A stretch of DNA of 64,000 bases from an uncultured Roseburia sp. (GCA_900550935.1 URUD01000005.1:1-64000); one strand, 5' to 3'; counted from the first letter of the stretch, positions 49,345 to 58,941 are shown. Made by a program: numbers and translations. The notes: a model not told the origin generated them from the sequence alone.

Positions 49345-50922
49345 CTATAAATAGCTTAACAGGGTCACCTGATTTACCTTGGATGCCGCCTGTAGGGATG
49401 CCTGATATGCAGTATAAGCAGAGGTATAATCGATAATGATATCGGACAGCTCACGGTCTTCGTTTGTTGATTTCAGCTCTTCCATTGTGGTCTGCTGGTT
49501 TGCCATACGATTCTTTGTCAGATCAAGGCTCTGTCCCTTACTTCCGACATCAGTCTGTGCCAGAACAACGCCCTCTAAATAGCCATCAAAGCTGCCAATG
49601 TAACTGTTATATAATTTCTGCAGATTATCATCCGCATAGTCAGCTTCTTTTTTTGCTGCGGCAAGCCAGCTCTCCAGTTTCGCCTGACATTCATCTGATG
49701 AGTATTCTTCCATCTTCATCATCTTCTCGATATCTTCTACCTTCTGGTTTGCATCCATTGCATACTGTACCGCATCAATCATCTCATCCACATCTCTGCC
49801 GATGGCACTGTCAAATACGCTTGCTGCCAGTGTATTTACGGTCAGTGTCTGATTTGCTGCTACAACGTAGTTGATGTCCTGATAAATAACGTTTCCCGCG
49901 TCATCAAAATGCTTGTACTCTAATACATTGTTCGGATCTGTAACATCCTTGCAGTCATAATAATACTCCGGGCGAACCTCTCCGTTTGTAAAACCGGTCT
50001 TGGTATATTTGATCTCAAGCTGTGCCTCTCCGTTTTTGACGGTAGCTGCAGTATCATTGTTGAAGATCATCTCTCCGCTGTGACGGATAATGACTGCCTC
50101 TCCGTCCGGAATCTTATATTCACTTCCGCCACTTGCAGCCAGCCAGTCTTCATAGGTGTCATATATCGTTGCCTGAATGGTCGGAGATGGTATCGTTCCT
50201 GCCGCATCTTTGTAATGCAGTTCTACTTCTCCGACATTAATGGTGTTATTATTGGCATCTGTTCTCGTACCTGCGGTTTCTCCATTGATGGTACCAATAT
50301 CTCCATATCCAAAGCGGATTCGCTGATAAGCCGCATGCGTATGATCTGCGATCGTGCCGTTTAAAACATCATTTTCTGTCTGCGGAACTGTTACCTCATT
50401 TCCATAGTAACGGTGTTCTTCCAGATCCGAATAAGTAAACTTCTGTGATATCTCATAGGAAGTAGTTGTCTCATCTTCCATAAAAGTAAGTTTTTTATTG
50501 GTACGGTATCCGGTAAATACGGTTCTTCCTGCATAATCCGCATTTCCCTCGGAATAAACCTGTTTCCGCAATTTTTCCAATGTTGTTAAGATTGTCTTTC
50601 TGTCATCTGCTGTGATCTGGTCACTGGCACCATACTCACACTGGGTACGGATATCGGTCAGGATCGTCTTCATATTGGAAAGTGCGGTCTCTGTTACATC
50701 CAGCCAGGACTCCGCATCCGGTATATTACGTTCATAATACTGTTCAATTTCGCTTAAGTTGCTGCGCAGTCTCAGTGCACGAATTGCAATCACCGGGTCC
50801 TCAGAAGGGCGCTGAATTTTTTTCTGGGATGTCATCTGCTGATTCAGGTTATCAACATTGATCTTATTTCCATTAATATTGCTTGATGTATTATGTAAAA
50901 TAATATTATTGGTAATACGCAT
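49345..50922 (-). CDS. flgL: Hook-filament junction protein FlgL
   Basis: Encodes 525 residues, longer than the roughly 300 of Bacillus FlgL. The N-terminus (MRITNNIILHNTSSNINGNK, MTSQKKIQRPSEDPVIAIRA, ALRLRSNLSEIEQYYERN) and the C-terminus (QTTMEELKSTNEDRELSDII, SLQAASKVNQVTLLSYL) are typical flagellin-like D0/D1. The middle 220 residues are an inserted outer domain with beta-type sequence. FlgL is the second junction protein between hook and filament. The gene follows the flgK pair in one operon. Confidence 0.94.
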   Translation of the reverse strand: MRITNNIILHNTSSNINGNKINVDNLNQQMTSQKKIQRPSEDPVIAIRALRLRSNLSEIEQYYERNIPDAESWLDVTETALSNMKTILTDIRTQCEYGASDQITADDRKTILTTLEKLRKQVYSEGNADYAGRTVFTGYRTNKKLTFMEDETTTSYEISQKFTYSDLEEHRYYGNEVTVPQTENDVLNGTIADHTHAAYQRIRFGYGDIGTINGETAGTRTDANNNTINVGEVELHYKDAAGTIPSPTIQATIYDTYEDWLAASGGSEYKIPDGEAVIIRHSGEMIFNNDTAATVKNGEAQLEIKYTKTGFTNGEVRPEYYYDCKDVTDPNNVLEYKHFDDAGNVIYQDINYVVAANQTLTVNTLAASVFDSAIGRDVDEMIDAVQYAMDANQKVEDIEKMMKMEEYSSDECQAKLESWLAAAKKEADYADDNLQKLYNSYIGSFDGYLEGVVLAQTDVGSKGQSLDLTKNRMANQQTTMEELKSTNEDRELSDIIIDYTSAYTAYQASLQAASKVNQVTLLSYL

Positions 50923-50935
50923 CTGTCATTTCCTC

Positions 50936-52774
50936 CTATACACCGGTTTCCTCGATCAATTTATCATAAACCTCTGCCATAACAGAGATCATCTTGGATG
51001 ATAAATTGTAGGCGTTCTGGAATTTGATCAAATCCAATGCTTCCTCATCCTCGTCTACGCCGGAAACGGACATTCTCTGTGTTTCAAGCTGGCTCTGGAT
51101 ATTGGTAAAGTTCTGTTCAAAAATCTTTGCCTTCTGTGCATCAATCGACACATCGGAGATCATACATTTTAAGAACCCGTCTGCAGAACCGCCACGGAAC
51201 AATACGGTATCACTCTTTAATTTGGCAAGTTCTTCGATCAGATTATAATCATCTACACCGCTTTCTTCTGTACGGTAGCTCTGTGTTGCCAGTTTATCCG
51301 GCTCTTTTACACACAGGGAAGAGGCACAGATATTTGCTGCGGTAAGTTTGTAATAGCTGCTTGAAGTACAGCTTACGGTACTTCCGTTAAATGCGGTACT
51401 GCTGTTAAAGAAATAATCGTCTCCGTTTAAATCTGTTCCTGTAAAGAAAGAATAGTAATTGGTCTTGTCTCCGTTTAAGTCCTCTCCACCTAACATGATA
51501 TCGTTAAACTTGGAAGCGAAAGAACGTAAGAACTGGTTCATCTGGGACATATAATAAGGAATACCCATCTGGTTGACAGAAGAGCCGATGGAAGCTTTCA
51601 TTCCGTCTACTTTTAATCTCTGCTCTACGCTTAATGCGTTTTCCAAATTGAAGGTATAGGATGTTACATTGCCGTCTGCATCCAGTTCAAATTCAAAATC
51701 GGTATAGTTGTAGGTATTTCCGTTGATGGTCAGTACACCGGACTCCGGCATGGTCATCGCCTCAACCGCTGTAATGGATGGGCTGACTACCTGTACCTGT
51801 TTGCTGTTTAACACGTTCGCAACGCCGGTAAAGTTTTCTCCGTTGTTACCATCGCGGATATCAAACAGTGCTTTTAACGTACCTGACATGGAAGATGCTC
51901 CGGCTGCAAAGTTGTTTCCGGTTCTCTTCCACTGTAAATCGTAAAGTCCGTCATTATCGGACTGGTTCACTCTGTTTTCTCTGGCAACACAGGTTAATGT
52001 GTCGTAATCATAAGTATCTACCAGGATCTGTCCACCGATCTTAACGGTATAGTAATTTGCTCCTGTCTCCATCTCCGGATAGTTGGAGTTCTTTACCGGT
52101 ACCTCGGAAACCTCGGTCGGAACGATCTCAGATAACTCGTCGATCAGAAGTGCTCTCTGGTCACGGAGTTCATTTGCATAACCGCCCTGAACCTCGATGA
52201 CATTGATCTGTTTGTTTAAGTTTGCGATCTTTTCTGCAATGGAGTTAATGTTTGCTACGGTAGACTTGATCTCCTCGTTAGCATTGTTCTGGATCTCGGA
52301 TAATCCCTGATAGGTTGCATTGAAGAAAGTCGCAAAATTCTGTGCACTTCCGATGAACTGCTGTCTTGCATTGGTATCACCGGACTGGTTTTTCAACGTA
52401 TCTAATGCATTGAACATCGTGTTTAAGATTGTTGAAAATCCTTTTGCAGAATCATCATCAATATAGTAATTCTCGATCTGCTGCATATAGTTTAACTTCG
52501 TCTCGTAAAGTCCTACAGAAGACTGATTATACCAGTATTTGGTGTCATAGTACTGGTTACGCAGCTGCGTAATGGATGTTGTTGTAACACCGGTACCAAC
52601 CGCACCATATTTCTGGTACACACGAAGTGCATCTGATGCAACACGATTGGTCTGCTGTTTACTGTATCCGTCTGTCTGCACATTGGAAATGTTATTTGCA
52701 GTTGTATTTAAAGCGATCTGGTATGCACTTAAACCAGATGATGCAATGGTTAATCCAAAAAATGTTGATGGCAT
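50936..52774 (-). CDS. flgK: Hook-associated protein FlgK (second copy in operon)
   Basis: Encodes 612 residues. The N-terminus is the flagellar rod/hook type (LTIASSGLSAYQIALNTTAN, NISNVQTDGYSKQQTNRVAS) and the C-terminus ends in FlgK style (LDLIKFQNAYNLSSKMISVM, EVYDKLIEETGV). The body has SIAEKIANLNKQINVIEVQG and LRDQRALLIDELSEIVPTEV. It follows another flgK at 52793. Tandem flgK genes are known in some Lachnospiraceae. The two proteins are only moderately alike, so each may form a separate junction zone. Confidence 0.94.
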   Translation of the reverse strand: MPSTFFGLTIASSGLSAYQIALNTTANNISNVQTDGYSKQQTNRVASDALRVYQKYGAVGTGVTTTSITQLRNQYYDTKYWYNQSSVGLYETKLNYMQQIENYYIDDDSAKGFSTILNTMFNALDTLKNQSGDTNARQQFIGSAQNFATFFNATYQGLSEIQNNANEEIKSTVANINSIAEKIANLNKQINVIEVQGGYANELRDQRALLIDELSEIVPTEVSEVPVKNSNYPEMETGANYYTVKIGGQILVDTYDYDTLTCVARENRVNQSDNDGLYDLQWKRTGNNFAAGASSMSGTLKALFDIRDGNNGENFTGVANVLNSKQVQVVSPSITAVEAMTMPESGVLTINGNTYNYTDFEFELDADGNVTSYTFNLENALSVEQRLKVDGMKASIGSSVNQMGIPYYMSQMNQFLRSFASKFNDIMLGGEDLNGDKTNYYSFFTGTDLNGDDYFFNSSTAFNGSTVSCTSSSYYKLTAANICASSLCVKEPDKLATQSYRTEESGVDDYNLIEELAKLKSDTVLFRGGSADGFLKCMISDVSIDAQKAKIFEQNFTNIQSQLETQRMSVSGVDEDEEALDLIKFQNAYNLSSKMISVMAEVYDKLIEETGV

Positions 52775-52792
52775 AAAGCACCTCTACTTTCT

Positions 52793-54556
52793 TTAGCCTA
52801 ACTGTGTAATCAGATGTTCGATCATCTCATTGATCACATTAATGAAACGGCTGGACGCATTGTACGCGTTTTGGTATTTGATCATATAAGTCAGCTCTTC
52901 ATCCGAAGAAACACCGATCACATTCTGTCTCTGGTTGTCTACGGTAAGAAGTGACTGCTGTAAGTTTGTCGCATTGGAACCAAATACATCTCCGTAAGTA
53001 CCTAACTCTCCGATCATAGCGGTATAGTACTCTTTGAAGTTGTAGGTGTTGGTATCATTCGGGCTTAAGCTCAGTGATGAGTTTTCCCATGCTGCTGCAA
53101 GTGCTGCTGCAAGTGCCTGATCTACATCTCCATTCTGTTTTAAATGTGGTAATACGGTCTCATCCAGAACAAGTGCATCATTTACGCTGACACTGCGCAT
53201 GGTATACTGCTTGGTTCCGTCAGTCGGATCTTCTTCATTATAAATATAATAAGTCTTTGCCTCTCCGGTTGCCGGATCTGTATAGCTTACCTCTGTGTAA
53301 CGGTCTGTTCCGATCCTGCTGAATAACTCCTGTGGCGGCAGGCTGCCATCTGCACCAACACTGCAGTTATCCATATCCAGGATCAGCGTATTTTCATCTA
53401 CGGTATAAGTTGTACCGCCAACGCCCGTCATTGTTACACTTCCGCCGCCTGCAAGTCCTGTAATATATTCAGATGCCGCAACATTCGGACATAAAATATC
53501 GTTCAAAGATGTAACGATATTGTGGAATAACTGGTCAAGCTGTGCCTCGGCACGAAGCATAACAGACATATCCGTGGTATCGTTATACGTTCTCTTATCG
53601 ACACCTTCCACATCTGTATAATCTGCAACCTTATCTCCTCTCGCTAAAACCAGTGCCTTGATCTCTCCCATATCATTTTTATTTTCCGTTGAGATATCAC
53701 GGTTAAAATTGAACAGGTATGTGTACTGATTCTGTGACGGATCAGAAAGATATCCCCAATATGGTGTAACAAATCCGGTTGTCTTGTCTGTCTGCATCTC
53801 GATATGACGGCAGTTTAATTCATCAATAAACTCCTGTCCCTCAATACTTACCGTCACGACTCCGGTTGTTGTCTCTTTGTATGAGATATCCACCAGACTT
53901 GACAGTTCATCTAACGCCTGATCTCTGACATCACGAAGTGTCATCGCTGTCTCGATATTACCTGCCTCGATCTTCTGAATCTGCGTATTGAGATCACGAA
54001 TCGTATCGCCAAGCTCATTGACACGGTTGATATCATCCTTTATCTGTGTATTGATATTGTACTGGTAACTTTTAAGACCCGAATAGATCGTATCTGATCT
54101 GCTGACAAAAAGCTGTGCTTTCTGAATCACAAGATTCTGATAGATACTGTCATCCGGTGCTTTATAGAACTCCTGAAATGACTCCCAGAAATCAGTAAGT
54201 GCCTCCTGGAACGCCTGTCCCTCAAGCTCCTGGAAATAGGTCTCTACTTCCGTGGTAGCTTCATGGGTCGCATTGTAAAATGCCTCACGTCCTGAGGTAG
54301 TACGATATAATCTGTCTAAGAAAACGTCTCTGGTGTGTACGACATCTCCTATCTTTACACCAAGACCTGACTGCTGCTTGCTGATTGCTGCAGTTGTATT
54401 GAATGTGACATAGTCACGATCTGCAAATAACACCTGCTGACGGACATATCCTGTTGTGTCAACGTTTGAAAGGTTATTTGCTGTTGTGTTTAACGCATTC
54501 TGCGCGCTCTGTAAACCGGCTACGCCGATAAACATACTTCCAAAACCATTTGCCAT
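52793..54556 (-). CDS. flgK: Hook-associated protein FlgK (first copy in operon)
   Basis: Encodes 587 residues: FIGVAGLQSAQNALNTTANN, LSNVDTTGYVRQQVLFADRD, a body with GDTIRDLNTQIQKIEAGNIE and LRDVRDQALDELSSLVDISY, and the terminal MIKYQNAYNASSRFINVINE. Like other FlgK proteins it should form the first ring between hook and filament. It starts 20 bases after flgN, its likely chaperone gene, with GGGAGG upstream. Confidence 0.94.
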   Translation of the reverse strand: MANGFGSMFIGVAGLQSAQNALNTTANNLSNVDTTGYVRQQVLFADRDYVTFNTTAAISKQQSGLGVKIGDVVHTRDVFLDRLYRTTSGREAFYNATHEATTEVETYFQELEGQAFQEALTDFWESFQEFYKAPDDSIYQNLVIQKAQLFVSRSDTIYSGLKSYQYNINTQIKDDINRVNELGDTIRDLNTQIQKIEAGNIETAMTLRDVRDQALDELSSLVDISYKETTTGVVTVSIEGQEFIDELNCRHIEMQTDKTTGFVTPYWGYLSDPSQNQYTYLFNFNRDISTENKNDMGEIKALVLARGDKVADYTDVEGVDKRTYNDTTDMSVMLRAEAQLDQLFHNIVTSLNDILCPNVAASEYITGLAGGGSVTMTGVGGTTYTVDENTLILDMDNCSVGADGSLPPQELFSRIGTDRYTEVSYTDPATGEAKTYYIYNEEDPTDGTKQYTMRSVSVNDALVLDETVLPHLKQNGDVDQALAAALAAAWENSSLSLSPNDTNTYNFKEYYTAMIGELGTYGDVFGSNATNLQQSLLTVDNQRQNVIGVSSDEELTYMIKYQNAYNASSRFINVINEMIEHLITQLG

Positions 54557-54576
54557 GGTAGTTCCTCCCTGCTGTT

Positions 54577-55089
54577 CTACTGCTTGGCGTCGAAGCCGCT
54601 GCTGCCTAAGATATCACCTGTGTTGTAGGCGTTTTTATCGTAATTGGCAGTCTCAGGTGCCTGTCGCATGCTTTTTAGCAAGGTAAGGTCAAATTCCACC
54701 ATTTCCAATGCCTGTTTCAAAAGTGATTCGTTCTGCTGATTTAAAATACGCATCTGTGAGCCTACCTCCAGTAGTCTGTCACGCTGCTTTGTCAGCTTTT
54801 CCTGCTCCGTTGGCTGTTTTTCCAGATAACCGATCATCTTTGTGATGGTAAGTTCCTTCGGATCTTTGCCAAGTACGACTGCCATATCGGCCAGTACCTG
54901 TGTCCGCTTATGGGAAAGGTTCAAAAGCTCACTTGCTGCATCCTGCTCTTTGATCGTAACCTCTCCGAGCTGTCCGATATCACCTTTGATGACAGCGTCT
55001 CTTTTCTGCTCCGCAATCTCTACCAGTTTCTGGTATTCTGCTTCTTCTTTTCCCAAAACATCTAAAAGATCTTCCATTAAACTAGCCAC
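54577..55089 (-). CDS. flgN: FlgN-like chaperone
   Basis: Encodes 170 residues from GTG 55089 (GAGGATG seven bases upstream; ATG 55077 lies inside). It is a FlgN-type helical protein: LMEDLLDVLGKEEAEYQKLV, EIAEQKRDAVIKGDIGQLGE, EQDAASELLNLSHKRTQVLA, and LEVGSQMRILNQQNESLLKQ near the end. FlgN holds FlgK and FlgL before export. Its place between flgM and flgK fits exactly. The last 30 residues are polar and probably disordered. Confidence 0.9.
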   Translation of the reverse strand: MASLMEDLLDVLGKEEAEYQKLVEIAEQKRDAVIKGDIGQLGEVTIKEQDAASELLNLSHKRTQVLADMAVVLGKDPKELTITKMIGYLEKQPTEQEKLTKQRDRLLEVGSQMRILNQQNESLLKQALEMVEFDLTLLKSMRQAPETANYDKNAYNTGDILGSSGFDAKQ

Positions 55090-55104
55090 AGTTCATCCTC
55101 ACTT

Positions 55105-55383
55105 TTACACCAATGCATTGTACTTTTCCAATAATCTGTTCGCGAAATCATCCATATCCACGTTGTAATTACCAGAGTTGACACTTTCCTTAAGCTGTGC
55201 GACTCTATCTTCCCTGATATCCGAAGCTTCTGCCACTGCCTGTTTGGCGATCTGATAATCACGACCGAATGAAGAGATCTGGACTTCATCACGGGCGGCA
55301 CTTGTCTGATATGTGCTGGCTGCTTTTACCGTTTTGTTCTTATTATATATTTGTGCCACTTGATTATAAGCCTCTATCCGCAT
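55105..55383 (-). CDS. flgM: Anti-sigma-28 factor FlgM
   Basis: Encodes 92 residues from ATG 55383 (AAAGGAG upstream; the frame is open to 55443 but that part covers the promoter). The C-terminal half carries the FlgM sigma-binding pattern: DEVQISSFGRDYQIAKQAVA, IREDRVAQLKESVNSGNYNV, DMDDFANRLLEKYNALV. FlgM holds the flagellar sigma factor until the hook is complete and FlgM is secreted. It heads the minus-strand operon and has a sigma-D-like promoter, so it is part of its own feedback loop. Confidence 0.94.
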   Translation of the reverse strand: MRIEAYNQVAQIYNKNKTVKAASTYQTSAARDEVQISSFGRDYQIAKQAVAEASDIREDRVAQLKESVNSGNYNVDMDDFANRLLEKYNALV

Positions 55384-55426
55384 AATGGCATCTCCTTTCT
55401 TCCTTGAAATTCGCTTTCTAGTTTGT

Positions 55427-55453
55427 ATATCGGTTGAAATCATTTTTTCATTA
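55427..55453 (-). promoter_or_regulatory. Sigma-D type promoter of flgM operon
   Basis: On the minus strand: TAAT, 15 bases, ACCGATAT. The distance to the flgM start is about 45 bases. It lies in the divergent gap before the cNMP-binding gene. Confidence 0.7.
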
Positions 55454-55537
55454 GCTATTACTTGTAGATTTTATCGGTTTATATTAAAATGGAGGTACCA
55501 ATTAGGAATAAAATACCAGAAAGAAGAGGATTTTATC

Positions 55538-56101
55538 ATGGATATCGATGTACTGAAAAAATGTGGAAAAAACGTTACTTATAAAAGAGGACAGGTCATC
55601 TGTCAGGAAGGAGAGATCGGACATTCCATGTTCATCCTGTTACAGGGAAATGCCGATATTACCATCAACTCGTTTTCCGATCAGGCACAGAATCTCGGCA
55701 CCTTACAGGAGGGCAGTTTCTTTGGTGAGATGTCATTGTTAGAGGGCAAACCGCGTTCTGCCACAATTGTCGCTCTTTCGGACGAAGTCATCGTGCTTGA
55801 GATCGCAGAGGAAAACTTCCCAATGCTGCTGCTCAATGCCTCTTCCATTACCTTCCGTATCCTGCTGACACTCAACAACCGTCTGAACGCCATGCTTGAC
55901 CGTATCGAGGAAGATGATAAGAAATTCGTCTTCAAATACAAGAGAAATCCGATCTATAACACCATTCAAAAACTGGATGTGCGCAGTTTCCACAATATTT
56001 CCCAAAAAGACCCTGATTATGTCTGGGAATTATTAAAATACTTAAGTTCTTCTCTGGAAAAATTAAACCGCGAGTACATCCATCAGTTGGAGACGAAATA
56101 A
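55538..56101 (+). CDS. Cyclic nucleotide-binding domain protein without DNA-binding domain
   Basis: Encodes 187 residues from ATG 55538 (AGAGGA upstream; the longer frame covers the flgM promoter). Residues 10-125 are a cNMP-binding domain: YKRGQVICQEGEIGHSMFIL, GTLQEGSFFGEMSLLEGKPR and SATIVALSDEVIVLEI, with the phosphate-binding cassette FGEMSLLEGKPRSAT complete (Glu and Arg present). After it comes a helical tail with no helix-turn-helix, so it is not a Crp-type regulator. It is followed 15 bases later by a CHASE2 adenylate cyclase, making a probable cAMP sensor-effector pair next to flgM. Confidence 0.85.
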   Translation: MDIDVLKKCGKNVTYKRGQVICQEGEIGHSMFILLQGNADITINSFSDQAQNLGTLQEGSFFGEMSLLEGKPRSATIVALSDEVIVLEIAEENFPMLLLNASSITFRILLTLNNRLNAMLDRIEEDDKKFVFKYKRNPIYNTIQKLDVRSFHNISQKDPDYVWELLKYLSSSLEKLNREYIHQLETK

Positions 56102-56116
56102 ATAAGGAACTCACCT

Positions 56117-58153
56117 ATGAAGAAATTTTCCAAACGAATGATTACCCTTTTGATCGCACTTGCAATCGGGTGCACGACCGGAGTGATTTCCTATCTGGAT
56201 GTTTTTTCGGAAGCGGATACCATGCTTACCAACTGGATCTATGACCATACCTTTTTTCTGAAGGCAGATCATCGTATCACGATCATTGCCCTTGATGAAA
56301 AAAGCACTGCCGAATATGGCAACTACCCAGACTGGGACAAATCCCTGTATGCGCAGGCTGTTTCCATTCTGTCCGAAAATGATGCAGCCGTCATCGGACT
56401 GGATTTTACCCTTGCCGAAGATCCGTCCGGCGACTCCTCCGGTGCAGCAGCCTTGGCAAACGCCTGCAAAGCTGCCAGAAATGTAGTTGCTGCTGCCGGT
56501 GCAACCTATGAGTCACCGAAAGAACAGCGCAATGACCCTTCCCGGAAAGACGAAACCGAGACACCGGAAGAACAGCCGGGTAACACTGCACCAAAAAATA
56601 ATATCACTATACCGGCGACATCGGCCACGGACACCGAAACTCCCAACCTGCCAGATGACATAACCATCGACCTGCGCGGTGCCGATGCCTCTATGAAATG
56701 GGAAGACCGCAAGATTTCCAATCTTCTGTTTCCTTATTCCGCCCTGCTGGACTACGTTTCCATTGGTATCGTAAACGCTTCCCAGCAGTCCGAAGATGGC
56801 ATTGTGCGTAATGCCGCGCTGACGGTCGACTATGACGGAACCACCTACGACAGTTTTGCCGTTGCCCTGTACCGGATTTATCAGGATGCGCACAACCGTC
56901 TGGTTGTCCTGCCGACAGCAGACTCTGAGGGGCTGATCGGTTTTCATGCAATACAGGATATGAGCGGCTGTCAGGTCATTTCCTTTGCCGATCTGCTCTC
57001 CGGTTCCTATGATGCCTCCCTGATCAAGGATAACATTGTCATCATCGGCGAATATAAGAATGATACAACCGGAGACAATGCTTTTTCCAACTTTATCCAT
57101 CCAAATCAGAACTGGCAGGAGATTACCACACAGGTTTCTATCCTGCAGAGTTTATTAAATGACAATGCCGTCATTACTGTTAATGAGTTATTTCAGGCAC
57201 TCTTTTTTGCCATTATGGCTGCCCTGTTTTACCTGTTGGCTGTCAACCGAAAACTCTGGGTTACGATCCTTTCCCATATTATTATACTTTCCACCTTTAT
57301 CAGTGTTGGATACGCGTTAAACTATTATGGATACCGGTTATCGCTTTTGATTCCGATCATCTTTTTTCCGTGTATCATCATCATTGAACTGATCCAGCGT
57401 ACTCTGGTAAGCATCTATGAGAAAAAACGGATGGAATGGACTCTTAAGATGTATGTGGATTCACAGGTTGTCGATGCCATTACCAGCAAATCCCCAGTAG
57501 AACTGGCATCCGTCAGCGAACGCCGTCATATTGCAGTACTTTTTGTTGACATCCGTGGTTTCACGACCATTTCCGAGTCCTTAGAGCCGGAGCAGGTCGT
57601 TGAAATCTTAAACGAATATCTCTCGCTGGTTGCGGCCGCCATTTCGCACTGGGGCGGTACACTGGACAAATTTATCGGAGATGCTGCAATGGCAATTTTC
57701 AACGCACCAAACGACCAGCCGGATTATGTTCTGTGTGCCGTATGTGCCGCTGCAGAGATTGCTGAAAGTTCAGAGGCTCTCCGGCAGAAATTTGAAAAGC
57801 GCTTCCACAGAACCGTAAGTTTCGGTATCGGTGTCAACTGTGGTGATGCCATCGTCGGAAACATCGGCTGCAGCAGCCGCATGGACTATACTGCGATCGG
57901 TGATACCGTCAATGTTGCAGCGCGTCTGGAAGCAAATGCAAAACCGGGTCAGATCCTGGTCAGCCAGGCTGTTATGGATATTATTTCTCCTCATGTTATT
58001 TCCGCTCTGATCGGACCGCTTTCCTTAAAAGGAAAAACAAAAACCGTTACCGCATATGAGATCAACCAGATTACAAGTCTGCCGGAGCGCAGTTCCCGCA
58101 GTAGAAAGGAGCATCTCCTTGAAAAAACTATATTGCATTCCGAAACTCGATGA
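56117..58153 (+). CDS. CHASE2-domain class III adenylate cyclase
   Basis: Encodes 678 residues. A membrane helix at 8-26, then an extracytoplasmic CHASE2 domain to about 350 (RITIIALDEKSTAEYGNYPD, AAVIGLDFTLAED), with a polar insert around 135-180. Three closely spaced membrane helices follow (about 355-435), then the cyclase domain at about 475-660. Catalytic residues are complete: the metal Asp in VLFVDIRGFTT and in DKFIGDAAMAIFNAP, the purine-recognising Lys in LDKF and Thr in DYTAIGD, and Asn and Arg in GDTVNVAARLE. This points to cAMP as product. Sensor cyclases are uncommon in Firmicutes, so the pair with the cNMP-binding gene beside the flagellar operon is notable. Confidence 0.92.
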   Translation: MKKFSKRMITLLIALAIGCTTGVISYLDVFSEADTMLTNWIYDHTFFLKADHRITIIALDEKSTAEYGNYPDWDKSLYAQAVSILSENDAAVIGLDFTLAEDPSGDSSGAAALANACKAARNVVAAAGATYESPKEQRNDPSRKDETETPEEQPGNTAPKNNITIPATSATDTETPNLPDDITIDLRGADASMKWEDRKISNLLFPYSALLDYVSIGIVNASQQSEDGIVRNAALTVDYDGTTYDSFAVALYRIYQDAHNRLVVLPTADSEGLIGFHAIQDMSGCQVISFADLLSGSYDASLIKDNIVIIGEYKNDTTGDNAFSNFIHPNQNWQEITTQVSILQSLLNDNAVITVNELFQALFFAIMAALFYLLAVNRKLWVTILSHIIILSTFISVGYALNYYGYRLSLLIPIIFFPCIIIIELIQRTLVSIYEKKRMEWTLKMYVDSQVVDAITSKSPVELASVSERRHIAVLFVDIRGFTTISESLEPEQVVEILNEYLSLVAAAISHWGGTLDKFIGDAAMAIFNAPNDQPDYVLCAVCAAAEIAESSEALRQKFEKRFHRTVSFGIGVNCGDAIVGNIGCSSRMDYTAIGDTVNVAARLEANAKPGQILVSQAVMDIISPHVISALIGPLSLKGKTKTVTAYEINQITSLPERSSRSRKEHLLEKTILHSETR

Positions 58154-58907
58154 GCTTTCCCAGTTCATTGCGTTCTCCGAAAAATACAATGCCGGATTTG
58201 AATACAACGATTTTTTTCTGCCGGCCATCCTCGATGATCCAGATGAGGTAAAAAGACGGGTCGACATCTACTGCTCGATCAACCGCGACCGCAGCGAAGA
58301 TACGTTACATGGTGTATTTTTAGATATCTGTGTCAACAGCGACGATCCAAAGATACAGGAAGTCTCTGATTTCCGCATCCACCAGAGCATGGACATTGCA
58401 AAAGAACTCGGGGTGCGTGCGGTGATCTTCCATACAAATCACATCCCTAATTTCCGGTTACAGACTTATCGGACAAACTGGCTTTCCCGCAATGCCGCAT
58501 ACTGGAAAAAACTGTTAAACGAGTATCCGGCTGTGGAAGTCTATGTGGAAAATATGTTTGACGATGAACCGGATCTGCTTTTAGCTCTGGCAAAAGAGCT
58601 TTCTGATGTGCCGCACTTTGGTGTATGCCTTGATTTTGCACATGCGTATCTGTCAAAAACGTCAATCCAGGCGTGGAGTAATGCACTGCGTCCCTACACA
58701 AGGCATCTGCATATCAATGATAATTTCCAGATGGAAGACACGCATAATCCGGTCGGAAACGGGTCACTTCCCTGGGAGGTATACCGCGATTTCATCGATG
58801 CCTTTTCCCCGGAGGAACGCCCAAGTGTACTGATCGAGGTGCGCAGTTATAAAGACCTGCTGGCATCTGTCACTTATATGGAACAAAAAAAGCTCTATCC
58901 GTTTTAA
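58119..58907 (+). CDS. Xylose-isomerase-like TIM barrel protein (sugar phosphate isomerase/epimerase family)
   Basis: Encodes 262 residues from TTG 58119: AAAGGAG lies seven bases before it, whereas the longer frame from 58056 has no site. It overlaps the cyclase gene by 35 bases. The fold is that of the AP-endonuclease-2 / sugar isomerase family: KELGVRAVIFHTNHIPN, AVEVYVENMFDDEPDLLLAL, FGVCLDFAHAYLSK, HLHINDNFQMEDTHNPVGNG and SVLIEVRSYKDLLAS, with metal-binding Glu, Asp and His residues in the expected places. The substrate is unknown. Translational coupling to the cyclase suggests coexpression more than a shared function. Confidence 0.78.
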   Translation: MKKLYCIPKLDELSQFIAFSEKYNAGFEYNDFFLPAILDDPDEVKRRVDIYCSINRDRSEDTLHGVFLDICVNSDDPKIQEVSDFRIHQSMDIAKELGVRAVIFHTNHIPNFRLQTYRTNWLSRNAAYWKKLLNEYPAVEVYVENMFDDEPDLLLALAKELSDVPHFGVCLDFAHAYLSKTSIQAWSNALRPYTRHLHINDNFQMEDTHNPVGNGSLPWEVYRDFIDAFSPEERPSVLIEVRSYKDLLASVTYMEQKKLYPF

Positions 58908-58923
58908 ACGGACAGAGCTTTTT
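58886..58923. terminator. Bidirectional terminator
   Basis: AAAAGCTCT-TCCGTTT pairs with AAACGGA-AGAGCTTTT with one A/C mismatch, followed by T runs. It overlaps the end of the TIM-barrel gene and faces the convergent EAL gene. Confidence 0.8.
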
Positions 58924-58941
58924 ATCAGGAATTTTCTTTGA

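Noticed and set aside
56513..57100. Minus-strand open frame of 195 codons
   Set aside because: It is antisense to the CHASE2 domain of the cyclase, without start context.
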